64,000 nt of DNA from Pseudaquabacterium terrae (GTDB taxonomy: Bacteria; Pseudomonadota; Gammaproteobacteria; Burkholderiales; Burkholderiaceae_C). The notes under the pieces were generated by a model. That model was not told the DNA's origin and made no database searches. It was given only the letters and a program-made list of their open reading frames with translations. Below are positions 41,777 through 51,600 of this stretch, piece after piece (position 1 is the first letter of the stretch; each line of letters starts with the position of its first letter). The stretch is from assembly GCF_013266755.1 (NCBI RefSeq), contig NZ_JABRWJ010000002.1, positions 620,001-684,000 on the forward strand. The letters run 5' to 3'. The position numbers and the translations under genes were made by a program.

Positions 41777-42421
41777 ATGCCCAAATTACGCGTCAACAGC
41801 TTCGCCATCTCGATCGACGGCTACGGTGCCGGCCCCGACCAGAGCCTACAGGACCCGCTCGGCGTCGGCGGCGAGCGGCTGCATGAATGGGTCTTGTCCA
41901 CGCTTACCTTCCGTCGGTTGTTCGGCAGCGAAGGCGGCTCTACCGGCATCGACGACCAGTTCGCCGCGCGCGGATTCGACAACATCGGCGCCTGGATCCT
42001 CGGCCGCAACATGTTCGCCCCATCGCGCGGCGCCTGGCCCGACGACCAATGGAAGGGCTGGTGGGGCGACAACCCGCCGTACCACGTGCCAGTGTTCGTG
42101 CTGACGCACCACCCGCGCGCTTCGATCGAGATGGACGGCGGCACGGTCTTCCACTTCGTCACCGACGGCATCGAGGCCGCCCTGCAGCGCGCAATGGCCG
42201 CCGCGCAGGGCAAGGACGTGCGCCTCGGCGGCGGTGTGGCGACGATCCGGCAATACCTGAGCGCGCGGCTGATCGACGAGCTGCACCTGGCGATCTCGCC
42301 GGCGCTGCTGGGCCGCGGCGAAGCGCTGCTCGCCGGGCTCGACCTGCCGGCCTTGGGCTACCAGTGCACCGAGCACGTCGGCGGCGAAGGCGCGATGCAC
42401 GTGGTGCTGGCGAAGCGGTAG
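41777..42421 (+). CDS. RibD C-terminal/dihydrofolate reductase-family protein
   Basis: A 214-residue protein of the RibD_C/DHFR-like reductase fold. Start KLRVNSFAISIDGYGAGPDQ, then the strand DNIGAWILGRNMFAPSRGAW, the nucleotide-binding VRLGGGVATIRQYLSARLID and ELHLAISPALLGRGEALLAG. This group reduces pteridine-like or unknown substrates with NADPH. An AGGAG Shine-Dalgarno (41764-41768) precedes the ATG. Its stop touches the convergent rhodanese gene (1 bp apart). Confidence 0.9.
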   Translation: MPKLRVNSFAISIDGYGAGPDQSLQDPLGVGGERLHEWVLSTLTFRRLFGSEGGSTGIDDQFAARGFDNIGAWILGRNMFAPSRGAWPDDQWKGWWGDNPPYHVPVFVLTHHPRASIEMDGGTVFHFVTDGIEAALQRAMAAAQGKDVRLGGGVATIRQYLSARLIDELHLAISPALLGRGEALLAGLDLPALGYQCTEHVGGEGAMHVVLAKR

Positions 42422-44074
42422 TCAGCCCACCATCACCTTCACATCCGGATACCCCATCAAGCGCAGCACGTAGTAGGTGACCGCCGCCTCGCCCGGGTTG
42501 TCCGCGATGCAGACGATCTCGGCGTAGCGCGGCACGCCGGCCTTGCTCAGGAGGGTCCACAGGTCCTTCGCGGCCTTCGGCGTGCCGTCGGCATTCAGCA
42601 GCTCGGTGTGCGGCAGGTGGATCAGCTTGCCGTCCGGCGCCTTGCTCGGCGCGTTCTTGCCCGAGGCGATGAAGACGCGCGGGTACGCGCCCTTCGCGCT
42701 GCTCTCGGCGCCCTGGACCACGACGCCGGAACGCGCGCGCGCCGGATACGTCGTCGGCACGATCGACACGTCCAACGGGTTCTTCTTCGGCCCGACTGCG
42801 GTCGGGTCCTTGGTCAACGGCAGGCCCTTCAGTCCCCACTCGTCGACCGAATCCATCAGGATCGATACGTGCTTCTGCCCCATGCGCTCGAGCGCCAGGA
42901 AGGCCAACGCCGAGTGCTCGTTCAGGCCGCCGTCGGAGACGATCACCGCCTCATGCGCCGCATCGACGCCGGCCGGTCCGAGCAGCTGCGCCAGCTTCTG
43001 CGGCTCGGCGAGATAGCGCTTGAAGTCAGCGGCCGGAATGTTCAGTGCGAAGGGCACGTGGCCCTGTTGGAATTTCTCCGCCGGGCGCACGTCGACGACG
43101 GTCAGCTTCGTCACGCCGTACATGCGCATCATCTTGTTGCTCCAGCCATTGAGCCAGCCCATGTCGCGCTTCAGGGCCGGCGCGTCGTAGGTCCAGAACG
43201 GCAGCGATCGTTCGTCCTGCAGCCATTCGAGCTGCGATTCCTTGTAGAGCTTGACGTTGGGGTATCCGGCCACGAACTTCAGCGCGAAGAACGGCACCGT
43301 CGCGGCGATGCCGCCGCCGCAGTGCGCGTGCACCTGCTGCTCGGGCTGGATGCCGAAGTAGCGGGCCATGCGCGCGATCTCCTCGGCGGACTTGAAGGTC
43401 TTGTCGGCATTGAAGAAGTCGCCGGTCGGCATCATGATCGCGTTCGGCACGTGGCCGGCGCGGTCGAAGAACTTCATCTCGCCGAAGTGGTGGCTCGGCT
43501 CGAGCGCCTCGACCAGCGCGTGGTTCGCGCGGTCGCCCGACGCGGCCAGGAATTCGGGCAGGCGCACGCGCAGCTCGTCCTTCGGCTTCGCGCCGACGCG
43601 GAACGTGCCCTTCGCCGGCGTCGGCGTGGGCTCCTTCGTCACCGGGCGGCCGGCCTCGGCCCACTTGGCCAGACCGCCGTCGAGCACGAAGATGCGGTCC
43701 GCCGGAAAGCCCTGGTAGTAGAGGTCGAAGAAGATGCGCGTCGCGAAGTACGCGCCGCCCTGGTCGTAGATGACGATCTTCTTGTCCGGGCTGACGCCCC
43801 AGGACTGGAAGTGCGCCTCGTTCTCCGCGGGCGACAGCTCGCGCCCGCCGAACGAGAAGACGTCGACATTGACCGCGCCGGCGATGTGCCGGGCCGCATG
43901 CATCGGCGGCGGCGAGGCGTCGAGCAGCAGCACGTCGCCGGCGGCGAGCGCCTGTTCGAGCCACTGCACGGTGACGAGCGGGCTTCTGGCGCGCTCGCTG
44001 GCCAGCGCGGCCTGCGGCAGCAGCAACCAGCTGGTGAAAGCGGCGAGCATCCAGGCAATCAATGACCTGCGCAT
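42422..44074 (-). CDS. exported protein with four rhodanese-like modules
   Basis: A 550-residue exported protein (signal MRRSLIAWMLAAFTSWLLLP, cleavage near ALA-SE) built from four rhodanese-like domains. Module 1 (about 25-155) has DQGGAYFATR at the active loop with no cysteine. Module 2 (about 170-300) has VHAHCGGGIAATVPF with the catalytic cysteine. Module 3 (about 325-430: LTVVDVRPAEKFQQGHVPFA) has VSDGGLNEHS. Module 4 (about 450-550) has ADNPGEAAVT. Only one of four loops therefore carries the sulfur-transfer cysteine. It may act as a periplasmic thiosulfate or mercaptopyruvate sulfurtransferase. Start 44074 is chosen for the signal peptide; the frame extends to 44164. Confidence 0.87.
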   Translation of the reverse strand: MRRSLIAWMLAAFTSWLLLPQAALASERARSPLVTVQWLEQALAAGDVLLLDASPPPMHAARHIAGAVNVDVFSFGGRELSPAENEAHFQSWGVSPDKKIVIYDQGGAYFATRIFFDLYYQGFPADRIFVLDGGLAKWAEAGRPVTKEPTPTPAKGTFRVGAKPKDELRVRLPEFLAASGDRANHALVEALEPSHHFGEMKFFDRAGHVPNAIMMPTGDFFNADKTFKSAEEIARMARYFGIQPEQQVHAHCGGGIAATVPFFALKFVAGYPNVKLYKESQLEWLQDERSLPFWTYDAPALKRDMGWLNGWSNKMMRMYGVTKLTVVDVRPAEKFQQGHVPFALNIPAADFKRYLAEPQKLAQLLGPAGVDAAHEAVIVSDGGLNEHSALAFLALERMGQKHVSILMDSVDEWGLKGLPLTKDPTAVGPKKNPLDVSIVPTTYPARARSGVVVQGAESSAKGAYPRVFIASGKNAPSKAPDGKLIHLPHTELLNADGTPKAAKDLWTLLSKAGVPRYAEIVCIADNPGEAAVTYYVLRLMGYPDVKVMVG

Positions 44075-44259
44075 GGTGTTTTCCTCCGGGCGAGCCTTCC
44101 GAAGCGGGGCCGCTCGCGCCGACTGTGGCCGCGCCAGCGTGCGCCGGCCAACGAAGTCTGACAAGGTGCAGTTCGGCGGGGTCCAGGCGCGCTTCGCGGC
44201 GACGGACGGTGCAGCCTCCGCGTCGGTTACAAATCGGCTGGAACACCGAAGGATCCCTC

Positions 44260-45177
44260 GTGACCCATGCCGTCCCGATCACCCGGCTCGAGCCGTCCGA
44301 ATGGCCCGCACTGGCGGCCTTCATCCACCGCCACAACCGGGTCGGCGGGCGGATCCGCTGCCTGCACTTCGACCAGGGGGAAACCCTGGCGCTGCATGCG
44401 CAGGAGCTGGCCGCGCTGCAGCCGGACGAGGCAGCCTTCTGGTGCGTGTACGGAACGGACGGCATCGCCGCGCTGATCGGCTGCGAGCTCGATCCGGCGC
44501 TGCGCCGGGCCTGGCTGCGGGGGCCCTTGACGGCCGGCGACGATGACGCTCATTTGACGCGGCCATTGCTCGAGCGGCTCGAGACCGAGCTGGACACGCT
44601 CACCACCTTCGATGCCTTCCCGGCGCAGGACGACGAGCCGCTGAACGCCTTCTATCGCGACGCCGGCTATCGCCCGATGGGCGTGCATCGCGTGCTGCAG
44701 GCCGCGCTGGCCCCGCTGGCCGATACCCCGTTGCCGGCCAGCCATGGCAGCGTGCGCCGCGCCACCCCGGCCGACCTCGCGCCGCTGCTCGCCGTGCACC
44801 AGGCCCTGTTCCCGTCGAGCTACCTGAAGGACAGCGACTTCGAGCGCGCGCTGTCGGCCGAGGACCGCTGCGTGCTGGTCACCAATGACCTCGCCGGCTA
44901 TCTTCACGCGAAGGACGATCCCGAGCAGGACGAGGTCTACATCGATTACGTCGGTGTCGCCGAGCGCGCACGCGGCCAGGGGCTCGGGCACGCGTTGCTG
45001 ACTGCGGCGCTGGCCTGGGGCCGCACCCGCGGGCGGCGTCAGGCCTCGCTCACCGTGCGCGAGGATCGCGCAGCGGCGTTGCGGCTCTATGAGCTGGCCG
45101 GCTTCCGCCAGGTCAGCGCAGGCGCCCACTGGCGCAAGGAAGTCAACCCCACCGAAGCACCGGCCGTCCCCGGCTGA
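44260..45177 (+). CDS. GNAT-family N-acetyltransferase, double-domain
   Basis: A 305-residue protein. The C-terminal half (about 160-300) is a clear GNAT domain: VRRATPADLAPLLAVHQALF, VYIDYVGVAERARGQGLGHA with the acetyl-CoA loop RGQGLGHALL, then REDRAAALRLYELAGFRQVS. The N-terminal half (about 10-140) looks like a diverged GNAT copy. GTG start at 44260 follows AAGGA with 6-nt spacing; the frame is open further upstream but without coding character. The acyl acceptor is unknown. Confidence 0.85.
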   Translation: MTHAVPITRLEPSEWPALAAFIHRHNRVGGRIRCLHFDQGETLALHAQELAALQPDEAAFWCVYGTDGIAALIGCELDPALRRAWLRGPLTAGDDDAHLTRPLLERLETELDTLTTFDAFPAQDDEPLNAFYRDAGYRPMGVHRVLQAALAPLADTPLPASHGSVRRATPADLAPLLAVHQALFPSSYLKDSDFERALSAEDRCVLVTNDLAGYLHAKDDPEQDEVYIDYVGVAERARGQGLGHALLTAALAWGRTRGRRQASLTVREDRAAALRLYELAGFRQVSAGAHWRKEVNPTEAPAVPG

Positions 45178-45185
45178 ACACCCAC

Positions 45186-45980
45186 ATGACCACCCTTTCG
45201 ATTCCCACCCGCGTTGCAGTGATCACCGGCGGCGCCCGCGGCATCGGCCGCGCGATCGCCGAATGGTTCCTGCGCCACGACCACCAGGTCGCGCTGCTCG
45301 ACATCGACCACACCACGCTCGACCGCACGGTCATCGAGCTTGCACGGCCGGCGCACGTGCTCGGCATCCATTGCGACGTGTCCGATCCGGCGCAGGTGGC
45401 GCGCGCGGCGGCCGAGGTCATCGCGCGCTTCGGCCGCGTCGATGCGCTGGTCAACAACGCCGGCGTCGCGGTGTTCAAGCCGGTGCTGGAGACCTCGTTC
45501 GAGGACTGGCGCACGGTGCTGGCGACCAACCTCGACGGCGCCTTTCTCTGCACGCAGGCCTTCGGCGCGGTGATGGCGCAGGCGGGCCGCGGCGCGGTCG
45601 TCAACATCGCGTCGATCTCGGGCCTGCGCGCGAGCACGCTGCGTGTCGCCTACGGCACCAGCAAGGCCGCACTGATCCACCTGACGAAGCAGTACGCGGT
45701 CGAATTGGGCAACGCCGGCGTGCGCTGCAACGTGATCGCGCCCGGCCCGGTCGAGACCGAGATGGCCAAGCTCGTGCACAGCGTCGCGATCCGCTCGGAC
45801 TATGTCGACACGATCCCGCTCGGCCGCTACGGCACCACCGAGGAGATGGCCAGCACCGTCGGTTTCCTGTGCAGCGACGACGCCAGCTTCATCAACGGCC
45901 AGGTGCTGGCGGTGGATGGTGGCTTCGATGCCGCCGGTGTCGGCCTGCCGACGCTGCGCCGGCGCTCAGCGGCCGAATAG
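45186..45980 (+). CDS. short-chain dehydrogenase/reductase
   Basis: A 264-residue classical SDR. Cofactor loop VAVITGGARGIGRAIAEWF (TGxxxGIG), NNAG motif in DALVNNAGVAVFKPV, catalytic serine in VNIASISGLRAS and YGTSKAALIHLTKQYAVELG with the Tyr-x3-Lys pair. The aspartate after beta-2 (ALLDIDHTTLD) suggests NAD preference. It follows the GNAT gene by 8 bp. The last 15 bp overlap the convergent EAL-domain gene. Substrate unknown. Confidence 0.93.
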   Translation: MTTLSIPTRVAVITGGARGIGRAIAEWFLRHDHQVALLDIDHTTLDRTVIELARPAHVLGIHCDVSDPAQVARAAAEVIARFGRVDALVNNAGVAVFKPVLETSFEDWRTVLATNLDGAFLCTQAFGAVMAQAGRGAVVNIASISGLRASTLRVAYGTSKAALIHLTKQYAVELGNAGVRCNVIAPGPVETEMAKLVHSVAIRSDYVDTIPLGRYGTTEEMASTVGFLCSDDASFINGQVLAVDGGFDAAGVGLPTLRRRSAAE

Positions 45981-48560
45981 CGCGGTCACCTCGTCGAACG
46001 GCAGCGGCCGGCTGACGAGATAACCCTGCATCTGGTCGCAGCCCAGCTGCAGCAGCTGGCTCGCCTGCGCCTCGGTCTCGACACCTTCGGCCACCACGGT
46101 CATGCGCAGCGAATGCGCGAGCGAGACCATCGTCGAGACCAGCAGCAGGCTGTTCGGCTCGTCGAGCATCGTCTTCACGAACGCGCGGTCGATCTTCAGG
46201 ATCTGCGCCGGCAGCCGCGCCAGGTAGGCCAGCGACGAGTAGCCGGTGCCGAAGTCGTCGATCGCCAGCTCGACGCCCCGCGCGCGCAGCGCGTGCAGCT
46301 TGCCGATCGTCGCCTCGATGTCCTCCATGATCAGGCTCTCGGTGATCTCGATGTCGATGCCGTGCGGCTCGGCGCCGCAGGCCAGCGCGGCCTGCACCGT
46401 GGCGACGAAGTCGGGCTTGCGCAACTGCACCGCCGACACGTTCACGGCGAGGCGCGGCGCCGTGCCGCCGCGCTGCACCCAGCGCTGGTGATCCAGCGCT
46501 GCCTGGCGCAGCGCCCACGCGCCGACCTCCAGGATCAGCCCGGTCTCCTCCATCAGCGGAATGAACTTCATCGGCGGCACCAGCCCCTCGCCGGGGCTGT
46601 TCCAGCGGATCAGCGCCTCCAGCGCGACGATGCGCCGCGTGGCGATGTTCACCTTCGGCTGGTAGTGCAGCACGAACTCGTCGCGCTCCAGCGCACGCCG
46701 CAGCTTGTTCTCCAGCGCCAGCGCTTCGGCCACCGACTCGGTCATGTGCTGGTCGTAGAAAACGAGTCGCTCGTTGCCCGCCTTGGCTTTCTTCACCGCC
46801 GCCTCGGCGTTGCGGTACAGCGTTTCCACATCGCTGCCATCGGTGGGATACAGCGCAATGCCGGCCTTGACCGCCACGCGCAACTCCCGGCCCTCGACCT
46901 CGAAGGGGCGCCCGAAGCAGCGCTGGTAATCATTGGCGAAATGCCGCACCAGGTCGGTCTCGGCACGCACGCCCGGGATGACGATCGCGAACTGGTCGGG
47001 GCCGACGCGCGCCAGCTGCTTCTCGTCGCCCGCCACCTCGACCAGCCGGGCGCCGATCTGGCGCAGCAGCGCGTCGCCGGCGTGCCAGCCCAGCGTGTCG
47101 TTGATGCGCTTGAAGCGTTCGATGTCGATCAGCGTCAGCGCCAGCCGCTGCTGCTCCGCATGCGCGGCGGCGAGGGTCTGCCCGAGTCGTTCACGCAGCA
47201 GCGTATTGTTGGCCAGCCCGGTCAGCGCGTCGTAGTAGGCCAGGTAGTCGATCTTCTCGGCCTTGGCCAGGTGGTCCAGCGCGAACGAGATGTCGCCGGC
47301 CAGTTCCTCGAGCAGCTTGACCTCGTCGGCGTCGAACACGTCGGGCTCGTCGGCCAGCAGCGTCAGCACGCCGACGGCACGCTCGGCCACCAGCAGCGGA
47401 AAACACGCCAGTGCGCGGTAGTTCGCCGCGGCGACGTCGTCGCGCAGCGGCGCCAGCATCGGCTCGGTGTGGAGATCGTTCACGATCACCGGCGCCTTCG
47501 AACGCACGGCGCGGCTGGCCGGCTGCTCGCTCTGCGGCGTGCCCTCGCGCGTGCTGAAGCCGTTCAGCGTGGCGGGCCCTTCAACGCCGCCGCACCGGGC
47601 CACCACCTGGCCCTGCTGCGTGGCCGCATCGAGCACCGCGATCCACGCCAGCTTGAAGGCGCCTTCCTCCACTGCGATGCGGCAGGCCTCGTGGAACAGC
47701 TCGTCGCGGTCCCTGACGCGCACGATGAGCGTATTGATGCCGCTCAGTACCGCATGCACGCGGATCAGCCGCCGCACCTTGTCCTCCACGCGCCGGTGTT
47801 CCGTCACGTCCTGCAGGGTGCTGAACCAGCGCCCGCCGCTGCCGGGCAGCGGCTCGATCACCTGGCGCATGTGGCGCGTCGTGCCGTCGCCGTGGCTCAG
47901 GCGGTATTCGATGTCGACGCGTGAGCCGGTGACCGCCGCCTCGATGCTCTTGGCCCGAAAGGCGGCCCGATCGTCCGCATGCACCAGCTGCACCAGCCAT
48001 TCGCGCGCGCTGGCCGGCACCTCGTGCGGCTGGATCCCGATCAACTCCGGCAAGGACTCCGACCAGCTCTCGAACGAGCCGTCCGGCCGCGTGATGACGT
48101 GCCCCAGCCGCGCCAGCAACTGCGCCCGGTGCAGCGCGGCTTCGCGCTCGATGAGCGCTCGTTCGGCGCGCAGCCGCTGCGTCACGTCGAGCGGGCAGAC
48201 GAAGCGCGCCGGCCGGCCGTGGTGGAGCAGCTCGTGCGAGGTGATCTCCACGTCGATCAGCGTGCCGTCCTTCAGCCGGTGGCGCCAGACGCCGGCATTG
48301 AGCGCCAGCGGCGGCATCGTGCGCACCGACTCCTCGACGGCATGCACGTCTTCCGCCGGGCGGATGTCGCGAATCGTCAGCGCGAGAAACTCCTCGCGCG
48401 TGTAGCCGTACTTGCGGCAGGCGACGTCGTTGACATCCAGGAAACGCAGCGTCAGCAGGTCGTACACCCACATCGGCAGCGGATTGGCCTCGAACAGCAG
48501 GCGATAGTGCTGCTCGCTGGCGAACAAGGCCGAGTCGCTTCCCGCGACTGTCCCGGTCAT
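45966..48560 (-). CDS. PAS-PAS-GAF-GGDEF-EAL cyclic-di-GMP phosphodiesterase
   Basis: An 864-residue signalling protein. Two PAS domains (about 12-130 and 150-265; YRLLFEANPLPMWVYDLLTL, WRHRLKDGTLIDVEITSHEL), a GAF domain (about 290-430), a GGDEF domain (about 440-600) and EAL (about 610-860). The GGDEF signature is replaced by GPDQF (ARVGPDQFAIVIPG), so diguanylate cyclase activity is unlikely. The EAL part is intact by eye: IVALEALIRW, VNVSAVQLRK, DIEITESLIME, LAIDDFGTGYSSL, LKIDRAFVKT and VVAEGVETEAQ. It therefore probably degrades cyclic-di-GMP in response to PAS/GAF signals. No signal peptide or transmembrane segment, so cytoplasmic. Start 48560 chosen from several in-frame ATGs. Confidence 0.92.
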   Translation of the reverse strand: MTGTVAGSDSALFASEQHYRLLFEANPLPMWVYDLLTLRFLDVNDVACRKYGYTREEFLALTIRDIRPAEDVHAVEESVRTMPPLALNAGVWRHRLKDGTLIDVEITSHELLHHGRPARFVCPLDVTQRLRAERALIEREAALHRAQLLARLGHVITRPDGSFESWSESLPELIGIQPHEVPASAREWLVQLVHADDRAAFRAKSIEAAVTGSRVDIEYRLSHGDGTTRHMRQVIEPLPGSGGRWFSTLQDVTEHRRVEDKVRRLIRVHAVLSGINTLIVRVRDRDELFHEACRIAVEEGAFKLAWIAVLDAATQQGQVVARCGGVEGPATLNGFSTREGTPQSEQPASRAVRSKAPVIVNDLHTEPMLAPLRDDVAAANYRALACFPLLVAERAVGVLTLLADEPDVFDADEVKLLEELAGDISFALDHLAKAEKIDYLAYYDALTGLANNTLLRERLGQTLAAAHAEQQRLALTLIDIERFKRINDTLGWHAGDALLRQIGARLVEVAGDEKQLARVGPDQFAIVIPGVRAETDLVRHFANDYQRCFGRPFEVEGRELRVAVKAGIALYPTDGSDVETLYRNAEAAVKKAKAGNERLVFYDQHMTESVAEALALENKLRRALERDEFVLHYQPKVNIATRRIVALEALIRWNSPGEGLVPPMKFIPLMEETGLILEVGAWALRQAALDHQRWVQRGGTAPRLAVNVSAVQLRKPDFVATVQAALACGAEPHGIDIEITESLIMEDIEATIGKLHALRARGVELAIDDFGTGYSSLAYLARLPAQILKIDRAFVKTMLDEPNSLLLVSTMVSLAHSLRMTVVAEGVETEAQASQLLQLGCDQMQGYLVSRPLPFDEVTALFGR

Positions 48561-48694
48561 CGGCGATACCTCCCTGGGGCTTGCCAATGCAGGGAAGTAT
48601 TGGGGCGAAGCGCGGCCCGGGCAAGGCCTTTCGTGGCAACCAGGCGCCATGGACATGAGCCGGCCCGGCGCCCCGAATTCGCCACAATGACCGC

Positions 48695-51600
48695 ATGGCC
48701 CCCGACACCGGCACCGAGCGCTTCCACCCCGCCGTCTCCGGCTGGCTGCGCGCGCGCTTCGGCCAGGCCACCGAGGTGCAGCAGCGGGCCTGGCAAGTCA
48801 CCACCCAGCGCCGCGACGCGCTGATCGCCGCGCCCACCGGCTCCGGCAAGACGCTGGCGGCCTTTCTGTCGGCGATCAACGAGCTCGTGCTGCAAGGCCT
48901 GTCCGACGGCCACGGCACGGGCCTGCCCGACGCAGTGCAGGTGCTGTACGTCTCGCCGCTGAAGGCGCTGTCGAACGACATCCGCAAGAACCTGCAGGAA
49001 CCGCTGGCCGGCATCCGCGCCGGCTTGGTCGCGATGGGTCTTCCCGACGTGCCCATCCGCGATGCCGTGCGCACGGGCGACACGCCGCAGGCCGAGCGTG
49101 AACGCATGCGCCGGCAGCCGCCGCACATCCTCGTGACGACGCCGGAATCGCTGTACATCCTGCTGACCTCCAACGCCGGCCGCGCGATGCTGTCGTCGGT
49201 GAAGAGCGTCATCGTCGACGAGCTGCATGCGGTGGCCGGCAGCAAGCGCGGCGCGCACCTGATGCTGACGCTGGAGCGGCTGGAAGCGCTGGTCGCCCAG
49301 CCGCCGGTGCGCATCGGGCTGTCGGCGACGGTCAAGCCGCTCGACGAGATGGCGCGCTTCCTGATCGGCGCGCGCGAGGCGCATGAGGGCAAACCGGTCG
49401 AGATCATCGACGCCGGCCACATCCGCGAACGTGACCTGGCGCTGGAGATGCCACGCTCGCCGCTGACGGCGGTGATGGCCAACGAGGTCTGGGGCGAGGT
49501 CTACGACCGACTCGCCGAGCTGATCGCGCAGCACCGCACGACGCTGATCTTCGTGAACCAGCGCCGCGTCGCCGAGCGCGCCGCGCGCCACCTGGCCGAG
49601 CGCCTGGGTGAAGAACACGTCACCGCCCACCACGGCAGCCTGGCGCGCGAGCACCGGCTGCAGGCCGAACAGCGGTTGAAGGCCGGCACGCTGAAGGCGC
49701 TGGTGGCCACCAGCTCGCTCGAGCTCGGCATCGACATCGGCGACGTCGATCTCGTGTGCCAGCTCGGCTCGCCGCGCGCGGTCAACGCCTTCCTGCAACG
49801 CGTTGGCCGCGCCGGTCACGCGATAGGCGCGATCCCGAAGGGCCGGCTGTTCCCGCTGTCGCTCGACGACCTGCTCGAATGCAGCGCACTGCTCGACGCC
49901 GTGCAGCGCGGCGAGCTCGATCGCATCCGCGTGCCCGAAGAGCCGCTCGATGCACTGGCGCAGCAGATCGTCGCCGAAGTGGCCTGCCGCGAGTGGAACG
50001 TGCAGGCGCTGTTTGACACCTTCCGCCGCGCGCAGCCCTACCGCACGCTGACGCGCGAGACCTTCGACGCCGTGGTGCAGATGCTGGCCGAGGGCTACGC
50101 CACGCGGCGCGGCCGCAGCGGCGCTTACCTGCACCTGGACGCCGTCAACGGCCTGCTGCGCGCACGCCGCGGCGCCAAGCTCACGGCGGTGACCAACGCC
50201 GGCGTGATCCCCGACCAGTTCGACTACGACGTCGTGCTGCTGCCCGAGGAGCACCGCGTCGGCACGCTGAACGAGGACTTCGCGTTCGAGAGCCTGCCCG
50301 GCGATGTCTTCCAGCTCGGCAACACCTCGTACCGCATCATCAAGGTCGAGACCGGCAAGGTGATGGTCGAAGACGCGAAGGGCCAGGCGCCGTCGATGCC
50401 GTTCTGGCTCGGCGATGCGCTGTCGCGCAGCGACGAGCTGAGCCATGCGGTGGCGCGGCTGCACGAGGCCGCAGCCGCGTGGCTGGGCGAGCCGGCGGGC
50501 CGCGGCGCGGGCGATGAACCCGATGCCGACGCGCTGGCCGCCGGCGTGCTGGCCTGCGAGCGCCAGCTGCGCGAGCAACTCCACCTGCCCGCCCCAGCCG
50601 CGCAGCAGTTGGCGCAGTACCTGGGCACCGCGAAAGCGGCCCTGGGCGTGCTGCCCGGTGAGCGCCGCATCGTCTTCGAGCGCTTCTTCGACGAAGTGGG
50701 CGACACCCACCTGGTCATCCACTCGCCGCACGGCTCGCGCATCAACAAGGCCTGGGGCCTGACGCTGCGCAAGCGCTTCTGCCGCCAGTTCAACTTCGAG
50801 CTGCAGGCCAGCGCGCTGGAAGACAGCATCGTGCTCTCGCTCGGGCCGACGCACAGCTTCGCGCTCGACGAGGTCAAGCGGTATCTCAAGGCCGCCAGCG
50901 CGCGCGATCTGCTGGTGCAGGCGCTGCTGGAGGCGCCGATGTTCGGCACCCGCTGGCGCTGGAACGCCACCGCCGCGCTGGCGGTGCGGCGCATGAGCGG
51001 CGCGCGCAAGGTGCCGCCGCAGTTCCAGCGCACCGATGCGCAGGACCTGCTGACCGTCGTCTTCCCCGACCAGTTGGCCTGCGCCGAGAACCTGGTCGGC
51101 GAGCGGGAGATCCCCGATCACCCATTGGTGCAGCAGACCCTGCACGACTGCCTGCACGAGACGATGGACGTCGACGGTTTCGTGCGGCTGCTAACGCGCA
51201 TCGAGAGCGGCGAGATCGACATCACCACGCGCGACCTGGCCGCACCGTCGCCGCTGTCGCTGGCGATCCTGAACGCGCGGCCGTTCGCCTTCCTCGACGA
51301 CGGGGCGGCCGAGGAGCGCCGGACCAAGGCCGTGCGCACGCAGGGGCTGATGGACTTGCGCAGCGCGGCCGACGTGGGCCGGCTCGATCGCCAAGCCATT
51401 GCGCAAGTGCGCGACGAGGCGCGGCCGGAGATCGGCAGCCCGGACGAGCTGCACGATGCGCTGGTGGTGCACGGCTTCCTGACGAGCGCCGAGGTGGTGG
51501 AGATTGCCGGCGACGACGGTGCGGGGCATGCGGCCGCACTGCAGGCGCAACGCCGCCTGACGAGCCTGCAGACGCCAGGCGGCTTCACGCTGCTGATCGC

